Below the pieces are notes generated by a model. That model was given only the letters and a program-made list of their open reading frames with translations, did no database searches and was not told the origin of the DNA. This document shows, in pieces, positions 23,354 through 31,453 of a stretch of DNA of 54,994 bases; position 1 is the stretch's first letter, and each line of letters starts with the position of its first letter. Location of the stretch: positions 1 through 54,994 of the IMG/VR virus record IMGVR_UViG_3300047352_000276. One strand, written 5' to 3'. This stretch comes from a virus. The position numbers and the translations under genes are program-made.

Positions 23354-23806
23354 TTAAAAAGCTAGCTCAAAATGAGGTGCATCTATGAATGGCCTACGAC
23401 CTTGTGACCTGCGAATGTCAATGTAGCTGTTCATCGCATTCTCCGCAGTTCCCTCCCAATCCCCGAGAGAGTCGACTGTCCAAGCTGCACCCCACTTGAT
23501 CTTAACTCCAGAGGCTGCAGCAGCTTCTTTCATCGCATCAGCAATCTCGTCGTAAAGGTTAAGCTCCCAACGACCACCATCAACGTAAGCCATCAAGTCG
23601 ACAGCATTGCCGTGAATGTGCTTGCTTTTCATTGTTTGGCTGGCACCTTTTGCGACAAGAGCTTTTTGCTCTTCTATCGTCCTCAATCCGCAAATCACTG
23701 AAAAGTCTTGTTTCGTAACGCCGATGGCGTACTTCACGACAGTTACCAGATTTTCGTTGACACCTTCTAGCCTTGATAGGCTTCGTTTTCCTAACTTGTA
23801 TCCCAT
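23354..23806 (-). CDS. M15-family peptidase endolysin (L-alanyl-D-glutamate type)
   Basis: A 150-residue zinc peptidase. Zinc ligands fit the motif SxHxxGxAxD as S61-K-H63-I-H-G66-N-A68-V-D70, and the distal H145 in DAPHFEL; ICGLRTIEEQKALVAKG is the usual preceding segment. The family cuts the peptide stems of peptidoglycan. No signal peptide, so release needs the holin genes directly upstream (23809-24461). ATG 23806 (MGYKLG) is chosen over upstream frames. Confidence 0.9.
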   Translation of the reverse strand: MGYKLGKRSLSRLEGVNENLVTVVKYAIGVTKQDFSVICGLRTIEEQKALVAKGASQTMKSKHIHGNAVDLMAYVDGGRWELNLYDEIADAMKEAAAASGVKIKWGAAWTVDSLGDWEGTAENAMNSYIDIRRSQGRRPFIDAPHFELAF

Positions 23807-23808
23807 GG

Positions 23809-24264
23809 CTACTTCCCCGCATACTTCGTGATCGCACGATTCCCAAACCAAAACGCCAAGACCGCACTGAACAGTCCAGACGTTTCTCCATCCCACATCA
23901 AGTCAACTGCTTGCATCCAATCACCACCAGCTTGCGTGACTTTGACCATAATTACAACTTTCGTGGCTACGAACAATCCGAAAAAGGCATAAGTAATGAT
24001 AGGGCGAACGCTGCCCCTGAGAGCGTTGACAAAGCCTCCAGCGTCAATAGATCGGTCATGTGCATACAAACCTTTTGTTTCTTCGATGTCTGCCTTTTTA
24101 TCTAGCTCAACCAATTTCATTTCGCTGCGTCTTTGAGCAAGATCTGTTTCTATTTGCATCATTTCAATGCGGTGTTTTTGTTGCTGGTTTGCCTTGAAGT
24201 AATCAAGAACAGACGGGAGAAACGATGATCCGAAGCCAAGCAGACTTCCCAGAAGAGCCATCAT
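23809..24264 (-). CDS. Holin, 3TM gene-transfer-agent type
   Basis: A 151-residue protein with an N-terminal hydrophobic start (LLGSLLGFGSSFLPSVLDYF), a long charged coiled coil at about 25-70, then two transmembrane segments (RPIITYAFFGLFVATKVVIMV and GLFSAVLAFWFGNRAITK). This matches the 3TM holin of gene transfer agents. It lies between a small membrane protein and the endolysin. Start at the ATGATG overlap with the preceding gene. Confidence 0.8.
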   Translation of the reverse strand: MMALLGSLLGFGSSFLPSVLDYFKANQQQKHRIEMMQIETDLAQRRSEMKLVELDKKADIEETKGLYAHDRSIDAGGFVNALRGSVRPIITYAFFGLFVATKVVIMVKVTQAGGDWMQAVDLMWDGETSGLFSAVLAFWFGNRAITKYAGK

Positions 24265-24461
24265 TTCTCTGATCCTAACCACACAGCGAATGCACCTGTC
24301 ATAGCACCTGTCACGGTGGCAGTCAATGCAGTGGCCTGAGTGCTAACAACATCCTGTGGGAGAGACATGAACCACTCAATCACACGAATGTACATAACCG
24401 TCATCACCAACATCATGAATCGAGGCATAATTTTCCATGCCAAAAACTTTTCCATAGTCAT
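24261..24461 (-). CDS. Small two-TM protein, putative second holin or antiholin
   Basis: A 66-residue protein with two hydrophobic segments (MPRFMMLVMTVMYIRVIEWFM and ALTATVTGAMTGAFAVWLG) and a short charged C-terminus. In this position (before the 3TM holin and endolysin) it is most likely a lysis-timing protein. Confidence 0.75.
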   Translation of the reverse strand: MTMEKFLAWKIMPRFMMLVMTVMYIRVIEWFMSLPQDVVSTQATALTATVTGAMTGAFAVWLGSEK

Positions 24462-24465
24462 GCTC

Positions 24466-24645
24466 TCACCCCATCTTTGTTAGCACAGTTATCAACATCA
24501 TGATTATCGCAGCACTAGCACCAATCATGATAGCCTCGACTCTCTTTACTCTGGTGAACAACTCTTTAAATTGTATTCTCACTTCGGTTTGAAGAGATGC
24601 CATTTCTTTTTCCAGCGCAGATACGCGCTCCTCCATATCAGCCAT
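24466..24645 (-). CDS. Short coiled-coil plus TM protein (XhlA-like)
   Basis: A 59-residue gene read from the bases: ATG at 24645-24643, stop TGA at 24468-24466. Residues 1-37 form a heptad coiled coil (MEERVSALEKEMASLQTEV), residues 38-56 a transmembrane helix (AIMIGASAAIMIMLITVL). The shape is that of haemolysin XhlA-like lysis accessory proteins. It overlaps the preceding gene by eight bases. Confidence 0.75.
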   Translation of the reverse strand: MADMEERVSALEKEMASLQTEVRIQFKELFTRVKRVEAIMIGASAAIIMMLITVLTKMG

Positions 24646-25102
24646 AGTTGAATTGAGCTGTTACGCCAATCATTTCTTGGTTTGAATGCTCCCCATCTCT
24701 TAACGCTTGATTGTCGTTGTCAACCAGCCTCGCAGGGAAAGTCGTTTTAACTATTTGTTTTAAATTTCTCAAACTCACATACCTTTCATATTGCTCTTTA
24801 TGTATTCTTTTTACTGCGACTGCTCTTATCCCCGTATAAGTATCTCCATCTTCAACAGAAGAAAGGTTGAAATATCTTGGATCATCATCAGCAAGGTCTT
24901 TAGGGTGAGTTGTTAATTTGTTTGCTGGATTGATGATTAATGCATTGTATTTTTTAACATCAGGCTCGACAATGTGTATCTCACAATAAGACAAAAAGTT
25001 TGTGTTAAACTCAGAAACAAATTTTGCTGCTGCTGTCTGAGCATCTTGTTCACTTGTGTACATTGTCATGTTCCAAAGATACCTAGTGGTGTATTCAGTC
25101 AT
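24638..25102 (-). CDS. Fibre-associated hypothetical protein
   Basis: A 154-residue protein whose start overlaps the adhesin stop by ATGA. It begins TEYTTRYLWNMTMYTSEQDAQTAA and has mixed alpha/beta content with many charged residues. It may be a chaperone or an accessory to the glycine-rich adhesin, by analogy with the paired genes at phage fibre tips; no motif proves it. Confidence 0.55.
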   Translation of the reverse strand: MTEYTTRYLWNMTMYTSEQDAQTAAAKFVSEFNTNFLSYCEIHIVEPDVKKYNALIINPANKLTTHPKDLADDDPRYFNLSSVEDGDTYTGIRAVAVKRIHKEQYERYVSLRNLKQIVKTTFPARLVDNDNQALRDGEHSNQEMIGVTAQFNYG

Positions 25103-25899
25103 GATGTCGCTCCGTAAGTCGTTCCACTATTGCTGAGTGTGTAGCTTTGACCATTAGGTTGTATGGCTTTGCCGCCAGAACCATTGCCTGTTTGAGAAAC
25201 ACCTCCAGATGCACCCCAGCCACCGCCACCGCCAGCACCGTAAGTATAATTGCTTGCACCACCACCGCCACCACCGCCACTGCCACCAGAGCCAGAGTAC
25301 GATCCACCACCGCCACCAGAGCCAGGAAGAATGTATCCCCCACCAGCAGTGCTAGTCCCGCAATATCCACCAGCAGCCCAGTTAATGACATAAGCAGAGC
25401 CACCACCTCCTGCGCCGCCGCCACCGCCACCGCCACCATATCCTGCGTTGCCAGCTCGACCTGTCGAATTAAGTTGCGCTTGGCCATTGCCATTGCCACC
25501 GCCAGCACCGCCACCTTGACCACCGCAGTTGCCGCCACCGCCACTGCCGCCACCGCCAGCAATGTAACTTCCAGAAGCATTTATTATAGTTACACCAGTG
25601 GTGCTAGACATTATTTCTATTGCATTGCCGCCATCGTTCCCACCACCTCTTCCGACAATTTTCCCGTAATTTTCAATTGTGCAGTCGGGAGTGTCTATCC
25701 GCAATCCAGCAGTGCCTGTGGAGGTGCCCCAAACCCAAAAGTCAGTGGGGATGATTAGTGTGCCACCAGTGCTGATAAAATCAGAGGTAAGAACATTTTG
25801 CCTGTTTTGCTGGGAGTTTATCAATGCTTCTGTCTCAAGCGTAACAGGCCCACCACCACCTGACCCAAATCCTAAAACATTAAATCCAAAGCCAGTCAT
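25099..25899 (-). CDS. Glycine-rich fibre-tip adhesin (gp38-like)
   Basis: A 266-residue protein. Residues 60-110 give a beta region (TPDCTIENYGKIVGRGG, GVTIINASGSYIAG) typical of the solenoid before a tip. From about 112 to 240 come at least eight blocks of GGG with GxGG spacing, interrupted by variable segments (NCGGQ, NGNGQAQLN, YVINWAAGGYCG, ASNYTYGAGG), as in S16/T2 gp38-type receptor-binding tips made of polyglycine-II helices. The end GGKAI..SYTLSNSGTTYGA is common to such tips. Probably the host-recognition protein. Confidence 0.8.
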   Translation of the reverse strand: MTGFGFNVLGFGSGGGGPVTLETEALINSQQNRQNVLTSDFISTGGTLIIPTDFWVWGTSTGTAGLRIDTPDCTIENYGKIVGRGGGNDGGNAIEIMSSTTGVTIINASGSYIAGGGGSGGGGNCGGQGGGAGGGNGNGQAQLNSTGRAGNAGYGGGGGGGGAGGGGSAYVINWAAGGYCGTSTAGGGYILPGSGGGGGSYSGSGGSGGGGGGGASNYTYGAGGGGGWGASGGVSQTGNGSGGKAIQPNGQSYTLSNSGTTYGATS

Positions 25900-25907
25900 T
25901 TTTCCTC

Positions 25908-27335
25908 CTATGCATCGTTAGCTGCATCAGTTGTAAATAATATTTTTACACCCAACAATCTTGCTGCACCTGTTTGATCATCTGCGCTCGTGTCACGATT
26001 GATTTGGAAAAAGCACATATCATTTGCGGCTGGGCTTCCTGCGATTGTCACTGCGCCACTTTCTGCGCTAACCATCAAGTCATTTGACGTGCCAGAGAAT
26101 GCAAGTGCTGTTGTCGCTACCTGAGTGCCAAAAGCTGTGTCTATGCTTTCGTCGTTTGTAATTGCCACCCCAGCAAGTTGCCAAGCAACCGTGCCAGTGT
26201 TTGTGCCTGTTACTGTCCAAAAAGGCTGAAAGGTGATCGTGCCTTCGTTCCAAGACTTAGGCATGGCTACAGCAAATTGAGCAAAGTCATCCGCATCAGC
26301 CGCAAAGTCCAAAACTTTTAAATCAGGTCGCAAAGCTGTTGTTTCAACTTGCTCTGGCCCACCACATGGATTGGTTGTGCTTGGGTACATAGCAATCGCT
26401 GGCACGAAGATCGTCTCTTTGCCAGCAACTTTGACCGCTGCACCGCCTACTGTTGCTGCGCCAGTGACTTCTACGCCAGTGGCTGTTGTGGCGATTTTGA
26501 CTGCATTGTCGTGATAAAGGCTAACCGCACCATCAACTTCAAAAAAGCCCATAGTTTCGCCAGTGTATTTGCCTATAGTAACATTGCTATTTCCGCGTAG
26601 GATTAGCCCACCTGTTCCAGCATCATCTACATAGGAATTTGACCCATCGTGATAAATCTGCAAATCTTCGTTATTTCCGAACTTTGCAGAAGTTGAATCA
26701 GAAAATATAAGTGCATTAGCACTACTATCCCAAACAACATTCCTAGCAGCCGTATCGCCGTGCAAGGTAACGTCATAGCCTTGGTCGTTAGCACCTACAG
26801 TAAAAGTGGCGTCTAGCTGAACTGCGCCATCAATATCAACAGCATCAAGATTGGTTGTGCCATCTACATCAATGTTTCCACTAACTGTCAAATTATCAGT
26901 TACAGTTGTCCCAGCCAGATTTACATCTGTCAAAAGATCATAAATTACTGCACCTGATCCTGCGCCATCTGTGGCAATCATTTTGACCTGACCAGCAAGC
27001 ACTGCAACATTGGCTCCAGAGCCTTGAGTGAATGTCAGAGTATAGCTAGTTGCATTCTCAATCATCCAAACTTTTGAAACGGTGTTTGGTGCAAGTGTGA
27101 CTGTGCAAGCCTGACCACCGCCTGTGCATTTTAGATAGAACCTTCGTTCATCACCCTTGGCACCATCTGGGACAGTGACCGTATGTGTAGAGGCATTCGC
27201 AATAGCTTCAGTGCCGTAAGCAAATGCCTCTGCAATCATTTCCAAGTTTAGGTTTGTGACTGTTCCCCATGATCCCGACTGGTCGCCAGTCGCCATTTCA
27301 TTGAGGCGTAAGTCGTTTACATAGGTTGAAGCCAT
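25908..27335 (-). CDS. Tail fibre protein with DLQIYHDG domain
   Basis: A 475-residue protein. The N-terminus (YVNDLRLNEMATGDQSGSWGTVTNLNLEMI) is the attachment type found in many marine phage fibres (LRLxExxTGxxSGxWGxxTN). The middle is a repetitive beta shaft with GTTVTDNLTVSGNIDVDGTTNL. Then NEDLQIYHDGSNSYVDD ... GGLILRGNSN, a very common marine fibre segment. The C-terminal 130 residues form a distinct beta domain. Confidence 0.85.
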   Translation of the reverse strand: MASTYVNDLRLNEMATGDQSGSWGTVTNLNLEMIAEAFAYGTEAIANASTHTVTVPDGAKGDERRFYLKCTGGGQACTVTLAPNTVSKVWMIENATSYTLTFTQGSGANVAVLAGQVKMIATDGAGSGAVIYDLLTDVNLAGTTVTDNLTVSGNIDVDGTTNLDAVDIDGAVQLDATFTVGANDQGYDVTLHGDTAARNVVWDSSANALIFSDSTSAKFGNNEDLQIYHDGSNSYVDDAGTGGLILRGNSNVTIGKYTGETMGFFEVDGAVSLYHDNAVKIATTATGVEVTGAATVGGAAVKVAGKETIFVPAIAMYPSTTNPCGGPEQVETTALRPDLKVLDFAADADDFAQFAVAMPKSWNEGTITFQPFWTVTGTNTGTVAWQLAGVAITNDESIDTAFGTQVATTALAFSGTSNDLMVSAESGAVTIAGSPAANDMCFFQINRDTSADDQTGAARLLGVKILFTTDAANDA

Positions 27336-27336
27336 T

Positions 27337-27777
27337 TTAGTCGATCCTTACAATTGCATTGTTTGCAGTCGCTGCTGGGAATACAATTTTAAACGTACCA
27401 CCAGAAACAGAGAAGTCACCGCCAAAATCAAGGATGGCAATCGCACCTCTTGAGTTTGAAGATGCATCGCCCAGTGTTTTGTTGTAGATCAAAGCACCAC
27501 GAGCAGTGAATGTTGCGCTTGTCCATTCTGGATCAGCCGCATCAAAAACACCACTGGTGCTGTTTTCTGTTACTGCCTTGCTTGCCAATGCAACACCGCC
27601 AGTGGTGTAACCATTGCCGTTGGCAACTTCATTGCTGGTTATGTAACCATCTGTCGCCGCACTCAATGTCGCGCTGCTCGTATACAGCGCAATATAAACA
27701 TTGTCGCTGTCTAGATGGTGGTCGCCCAACATGACGTCTTTTTTAAAGAGTGTACTCATTGCTTGTGTGATAGCCAT
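27337..27777 (-). CDS. Conserved small virion protein
   Basis: A 146-residue protein. SDNVYIALYTSSATLSAATDGYITSNEVANGNGYTTGG followed by FDAADPEWTSATFTARGALIYNKT and GDFSVSGGTFKIVFPA matches a widespread phage structural family that I know in tail or fibre contexts, beta-rich with no enzyme motif. It sits one base from the fibre gene and shares a base with the adaptor-like gene upstream. Confidence 0.75.
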   Translation of the reverse strand: MAITQAMSTLFKKDVMLGDHHLDSDNVYIALYTSSATLSAATDGYITSNEVANGNGYTTGGVALASKAVTENSTSGVFDAADPEWTSATFTARGALIYNKTLGDASSNSRGAIAILDFGGDFSVSGGTFKIVFPAATANNAIVRID

Positions 27778-28403
27778 TATATGCCTCCATTATATTCTGC
27801 TGTATAGTTCCTTTGCATCTCTTGTACTGTGAACTGGACTGCTTCGTCAAGTTGACTTTTATAGAGAGAAAGAGTCTCTGGCGCTTTCAAAAACGCCGAT
27901 GCCTCAAACAGAGCCGCAGAAAGTAGAACTGTTGATGCATTTGTTGCAATCCAAGTATTTGGATTCGCATTGCTTAACCCCGTCTCAGGGGCAATAAAAT
28001 CTACGCTATAGGCCAACGCTGTTGATGGGGTTGGTGCCAATGTAATGATCGTTCCAGCTGTTCCTGCGCTATTTGTGCTGTACATTCGTGGGGTGCCTTG
28101 CGTCGTGGCATTGGGCCAATAGTCTCTGATGTAAGAATCAACTCTGTGGTCGAGATACGTCAAGACATTAGTGTCTGTTATGGACACCTGCCGGATCATT
28201 CTTGCTGTGGGAATTGTGTATTGGCTCTGGCCAATAACCAAATTTGCAGCAGACGATGTCTGTCGGAAACAAGGCATATTTGGCAGTCGCTGAAATACCA
28301 TCTCTTCAGCTTGCGATATTATTGTGTCGATTGAGGCGACGAACTCAGTTGAATCGTCTTCTAGAAAATTTTGGATGTTGGCTTTTAGCTCTGTATAATT
28401 CAT
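27777..28403 (-). CDS. Head-tail adaptor-like protein
   Basis: A 208-residue protein. The pattern NYTELKANIQNFLEDDSTEFVASIDTIISQAEEMVFQRL then a beta strand region (QSQYTIPTARMIRQVSITD) and a C-terminal helical region with ALFEASAFLKAPETLSLYKSQLDEAV is that of phage adaptor proteins of the P22 gp4 / T7 gp11 type. The gene at 30300-30980 has the same overall order, so two adaptor-type rings or a duplication are possible. Confidence 0.7.
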   Translation of the reverse strand: MNYTELKANIQNFLEDDSTEFVASIDTIISQAEEMVFQRLPNMPCFRQTSSAANLVIGQSQYTIPTARMIRQVSITDTNVLTYLDHRVDSYIRDYWPNATTQGTPRMYSTNSAGTAGTIITLAPTPSTALAYSVDFIAPETGLSNANPNTWIATNASTVLLSAALFEASAFLKAPETLSLYKSQLDEAVQFTVQEMQRNYTAEYNGGI

Positions 28404-28413
28404 TTATTCATCC

Positions 28414-30300
28414 TCAATTCCACGTTCCTTCGCCATAGCCGCCTTGACCCCAAGTTGTTATCAGCAAGACAGTGGCTGTCCCAACACCACCTGTGCCGTT
28501 TACACCGGATGGATGTGGTCTGCCAGCAATGTCACCCCAAGTCCCATCACCCCAAGCTTCAATTCCCCAGCCAAACTGCTCTTCTGGCACAGCACTTCCA
28601 ACACCGCCTGTTCCACTGACCCCAGTTTCAACGGGTGATATCTCTGGTGTTTCTGATCCAACTGCTCCTGTTCCACTGACCCCAGTTTCTGTTATAGTTG
28701 TGTCGTGGTTAACAACCTCGTTGCCAACTTCCCCCGAACCACTTGCGCCGGAGGGTGTTGCTTGAATCTCTAGTTGCTCTGATCCAACAGAGCCAGATGC
28801 GGAAGAGCCAATTTGATTTTGGACAAGCTCAACAACCTCGTTGCCAACGCCGCCTGTGCCAGAAACGCCTGTGCCAGTTTCATTGGTTTCCAGAGAAACA
28901 GAGCCAGTTGCTGCTGTTCCTCTTTGACCAGCAACACCAGCCTGCAAATCAGCAACCACAACTCCGGTTCCAACCTCCCCATCGCCGCTTACACCTGACT
29001 CTGGAATGGAAATTTCTACAGATTCAATGCCAACAGACCCAGTTGCCCCTCCTCCACCAACCCCAGTTGGGTGTGCAGATGGGATTTCGACCCCAACATC
29101 ACCGCTTCCACCAACCCCAGATTGAGGCTTGGCCAATTCAAAGCCAGAGGATCCAATTCCATCATTGCCAGCCAACCCAGAAACAGCAGCATGAGATTCG
29201 GGGACTTCAGATCCAACAGCTCCAGATCCTGCGGAGCCAGACTGCAGGGCTAAAATTTGGACAACTTCAGTTCCTGTTGATCCAGATCCTTCGACCCCAG
29301 ATGGCAGAGCTGAAACTTGGACAACTTCAGTTCCTGTTGATCCAACACCGGAAACTCCAGAAGGATGAGGAATCACTGATGGAATCTCTACGCCGACAGA
29401 CCCTGCCCCTCCAGTTGCGGACACACCAGTGACATGAGCTGCTGGAACTTCAACACCTACATTGCCAACGCCAGCCGCGCCATCTGGATTGCTTGCTAAT
29501 TCAACAGAAACAGATGCGAAGGCTGGTGTATTTGCCTGACCTCCCATTCCGCTGTGGTTTGTGCAATAATAATAAAGTGTTGGTGCGCCATCTGCGATGA
29601 CTATTTGAGTATAAGCTCCAGCATTTCCTGGGATGCCTGATGTTGTCACTCCTGTTGTGTACTCGCTGCCTCCACCATGGGTTCCATTGGGTGTTGTGCT
29701 GAATCTCAATGGGTGTCCAGAGTTGGTGTTGTCGGACTGATCGAAATAATAAGTCCTGCTTTCCATAAGCTCCAGCGTGTCTTGCTGAACACCAGCGACA
29801 AAGTATTTGTTTGCCCCGCCAACATTTTGCACTGTCACTGCCAGCGTGACAACTTGAGAAACATCTACGGCGACGCTGCCCACCCCAGAAGATCCTGTTG
29901 CGAAAGATGATGCCTCACCAACTTCCCCTGTTGCCTCACCATCACCAGCCACACCAGAGACTGGATGATTGATGTCGATGAACAAAGAGATATATCCAGA
30001 AGATGCTTTTCCGGCTGTCCCAACTCCTGGTCTTTGACGAGGATCTACGAATGGATCATAATTGAATCCGATGAATATTTCAGCATTCTCTGGATCGTTA
30101 TCTGGCCTTGGGCTGAAAAGAGCTGTGGCATCAACGACATTTTTCGCAGGAGTCAACTGCGGCTGCTTCGGCTCCCAATCTTCTGGAGAAACTCTGAGGC
30201 CATCCCAAGTTGTCTTGAGTTGAGTATAAGGCACACGTAGTCCAGAGCGATCACTGATCGCTAAAGATCGTTTGCCTTTTGCATACTTAACTCTTGCCAT
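28414..30300 (-). CDS. Repeat-rich virion protein with cupredoxin-like insert
   Basis: A 628-residue protein. Residues 1-110: an N-terminal domain with TQLKTTWDGLRVSPEDWEPKQPQ, typical of marine phage virion proteins. Residues ~155-256: a domain with YYFDQSD..SGHPLRF (H196) and YYYC246TNH249SGM252GG, the Cys-x2-His-x2-Met order of type-1 copper sites in plastocyanin. Residues ~272-610: about 15 units of 20-22 residues around the theme GVSGTGxVGxExxE; one earlier partial copy lies before the cupredoxin-like domain. The end contains WGIEAWGDGTWGDI and WGQGGYGEGTW. Probably a fibre or tail appendage component. Confidence 0.75.
   Translation of the reverse strand: MARVKYAKGKRSLAISDRSGLRVPYTQLKTTWDGLRVSPEDWEPKQPQLTPAKNVVDATALFSPRPDNDPENAEIFIGFNYDPFVDPRQRPGVGTAGKASSGYISLFIDINHPVSGVAGDGEATGEVGEASSFATGSSGVGSVAVDVSQVVTLAVTVQNVGGANKYFVAGVQQDTLELMESRTYYFDQSDNTNSGHPLRFSTTPNGTHGGGSEYTTGVTTSGIPGNAGAYTQIVIADGAPTLYYYCTNHSGMGGQANTPAFASVSVELASNPDGAAGVGNVGVEVPAAHVTGVSATGGAGSVGVEIPSVIPHPSGVSGVGSTGTEVVQVSALPSGVEGSGSTGTEVVQILALQSGSAGSGAVGSEVPESHAAVSGLAGNDGIGSSGFELAKPQSGVGGSGDVGVEIPSAHPTGVGGGGATGSVGIESVEISIPESGVSGDGEVGTGVVVADLQAGVAGQRGTAATGSVSLETNETGTGVSGTGGVGNEVVELVQNQIGSSASGSVGSEQLEIQATPSGASGSGEVGNEVVNHDTTITETGVSGTGAVGSETPEISPVETGVSGTGGVGSAVPEEQFGWGIEAWGDGTWGDIAGRPHPSGVNGTGGVGTATVLLITTWGQGGYGEGTWN
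28473..29487 (-). repeat. Coding repeat array, about 15 units of ~60-66 bases
   Basis: In-frame repeats coding for units such as TGVSGTGAVGSE and SGVEGSGSTGTE. DNA identity is high only between some neighbours; for example the phrase GTTCCACTGACCCCAGTTTC occurs at 28610-28629 and 28670-28689. The units keep Gly and Val positions while the 6-8 residues between them vary, so this is a protein repeat with possible slippage or recombination. Confidence 0.7.
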
Positions 30301-30980
30301 CAGATAAGATTCAATCCTTTCGGCCGAACTCTCATTGAAACACCATCATTGTCTGTCGCAGCTGCAAACTCGAATGCTCTTTCATAAACCTGATTCAACA
30401 AGTTAAATTTATCAGGAGCATATTTCATTGCCAACTTGCTCGCCAGCCCAGCACAAAGGCAATCTGTCCATCTGTAAGGAATGTCTGCATCTTGGTTGCT
30501 GGCTGTTATATCTTCGAGTTGGTTTATTGACCAATAAACCAGACTGTAATCTGTTCTGTCTGGGACTTGCCAAACATTGATTGTTGGGGTGTATTGCTTG
30601 TCCAACATATATTGGCTTGGTTTGCCAGAAGAAGATTTGTTTGGAAGTTGGTTGTATTCTGATATACTGACTCTTTGGATTGTTGTGTCAGTTGTTGTGC
30701 CCCCAGTTGTTTGGCGTATCACAACATCAATAAAGTCTATCGTCCCGACAGGCAATGTATAAGCTGTTTGGCCTTTTACCAAAGCTAACGTATTATTCTG
30801 GACAGCCCAATAATTTATGCCACGGTTAGCAAACTCGCTGAAAAGCAAATTAAGGCTCCTGCGAGCTGCTTTGGCTTGGTAGCCTGTCCGAGTTTCGTCG
30901 TCTATTCCGCACCGCTCAAATGATTCAGCGATTATCTCTTCAACATCGGGCCGGAAAGCGTATGTGTTAGATGTCGCCAT
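30300..30980 (-). CDS. Head-tail adaptor (P22 gp4-like)
   Basis: A 226-residue protein. FRPDVEEIIAESFERCGIDDETRTGYQAKAARRSLNLLFSEFANRGINYW is the characteristic opening of the adaptor family that docks under the portal; a beta domain (YTLPVGTIDFIDVVIRQ, SQYMLDKQYTPTINVWQVPD) and a C-terminal helical region (CAGLASKLAMKYAPDKFNLL) follow. It lies immediately upstream of the repeat-rich virion gene. Podovirus adaptors connect portal and nozzle. Confidence 0.8.
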   Translation of the reverse strand: MATSNTYAFRPDVEEIIAESFERCGIDDETRTGYQAKAARRSLNLLFSEFANRGINYWAVQNNTLALVKGQTAYTLPVGTIDFIDVVIRQTTGGTTTDTTIQRVSISEYNQLPNKSSSGKPSQYMLDKQYTPTINVWQVPDRTDYSLVYWSINQLEDITASNQDADIPYRWTDCLCAGLASKLAMKYAPDKFNLLNQVYERAFEFAAATDNDGVSMRVRPKGLNLI

Positions 30981-30989
30981 TCACTTTTC

Positions 30990-31403
30990 CTATGCGTAGT
31001 GTTTTTTCATCCGCAAGATAATGTTGTATGTGTCGCCAACAGCTCCAAGGCCAGTTGTCGTGAACATGACATCGCCAGTTGTGCTGCCATATTCTACAGT
31101 TGATGGCAGTCCGCCAAACTTGCTGAAGTCTTGGTATCCGATGTCATCAGCTGCCATATGCATCATTATGATGTCTGTGCTTGCGTCTGCCTCAACCATA
31201 ACGGTGATGCCTTGAATAACCCACCAACACTCCAAAAGACTGACAGAATTGCAAGACTGTCCATTGGCATTCTTTGCCAAAGTTGAAACATCAACTTTTT
31301 TTACAGCATCTTCATCCGCAGTGTCAACATATTGCAATTGGAATGCCATGACTACTTCGTTGGTGTTTTCAGTAATCGTCTTCACACTTGTAATGTTAGC
31401 CAT
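30990..31403 (-). CDS. Small conserved structural protein
   Basis: A 137-residue protein. VKTITENTNEVVMAFQLQYVDTADEDAVKKVDVSTLAKNANGQ, ECWWVIQGITVMVEADAS and GDTYNIILRMKKHYA form a beta-rich pattern common in marine phages next to decoration proteins. Preceded upstream by a hairpin (31425-31447). Exact role unknown. Confidence 0.7.
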   Translation of the reverse strand: MANITSVKTITENTNEVVMAFQLQYVDTADEDAVKKVDVSTLAKNANGQSCNSVSLLECWWVIQGITVMVEADASTDIIMMHMAADDIGYQDFSKFGGLPSTVEYGSTTGDVMFTTTGLGAVGDTYNIILRMKKHYA

Positions 31404-31424
31404 CTATGACCCTCCTGTAAATTA

Positions 31425-31447
31425 TTGGTGGGCTTTACACCCACCAA
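31425..31447 (-). terminator. Hairpin between structural genes
   Basis: TTGGTGGG and CCCACCAA form an 8-bp stem around a 7-base loop, in the 50-base gap between the genes ending at 31454 and starting at 31403. Only a short weak U-run follows on the minus strand, so it may lower rather than stop read-through. Confidence 0.55.
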
Positions 31448-31453
31448 ACAATT

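Noticed and set aside
25147-25758. Thr/Ala-rich 203-codon plus-strand frame opposite the adhesin
   Set aside because: It is the mirror of the glycine-rich GGN codons (reading ACC/GCC); the minus-strand protein has family features.
28473-29487. Possible CRISPR array because of regular repeats
   Set aside because: Units are degenerate, in frame, and code for Gly-Val protein repeats; there are no identical repeats separated by unique spacers.
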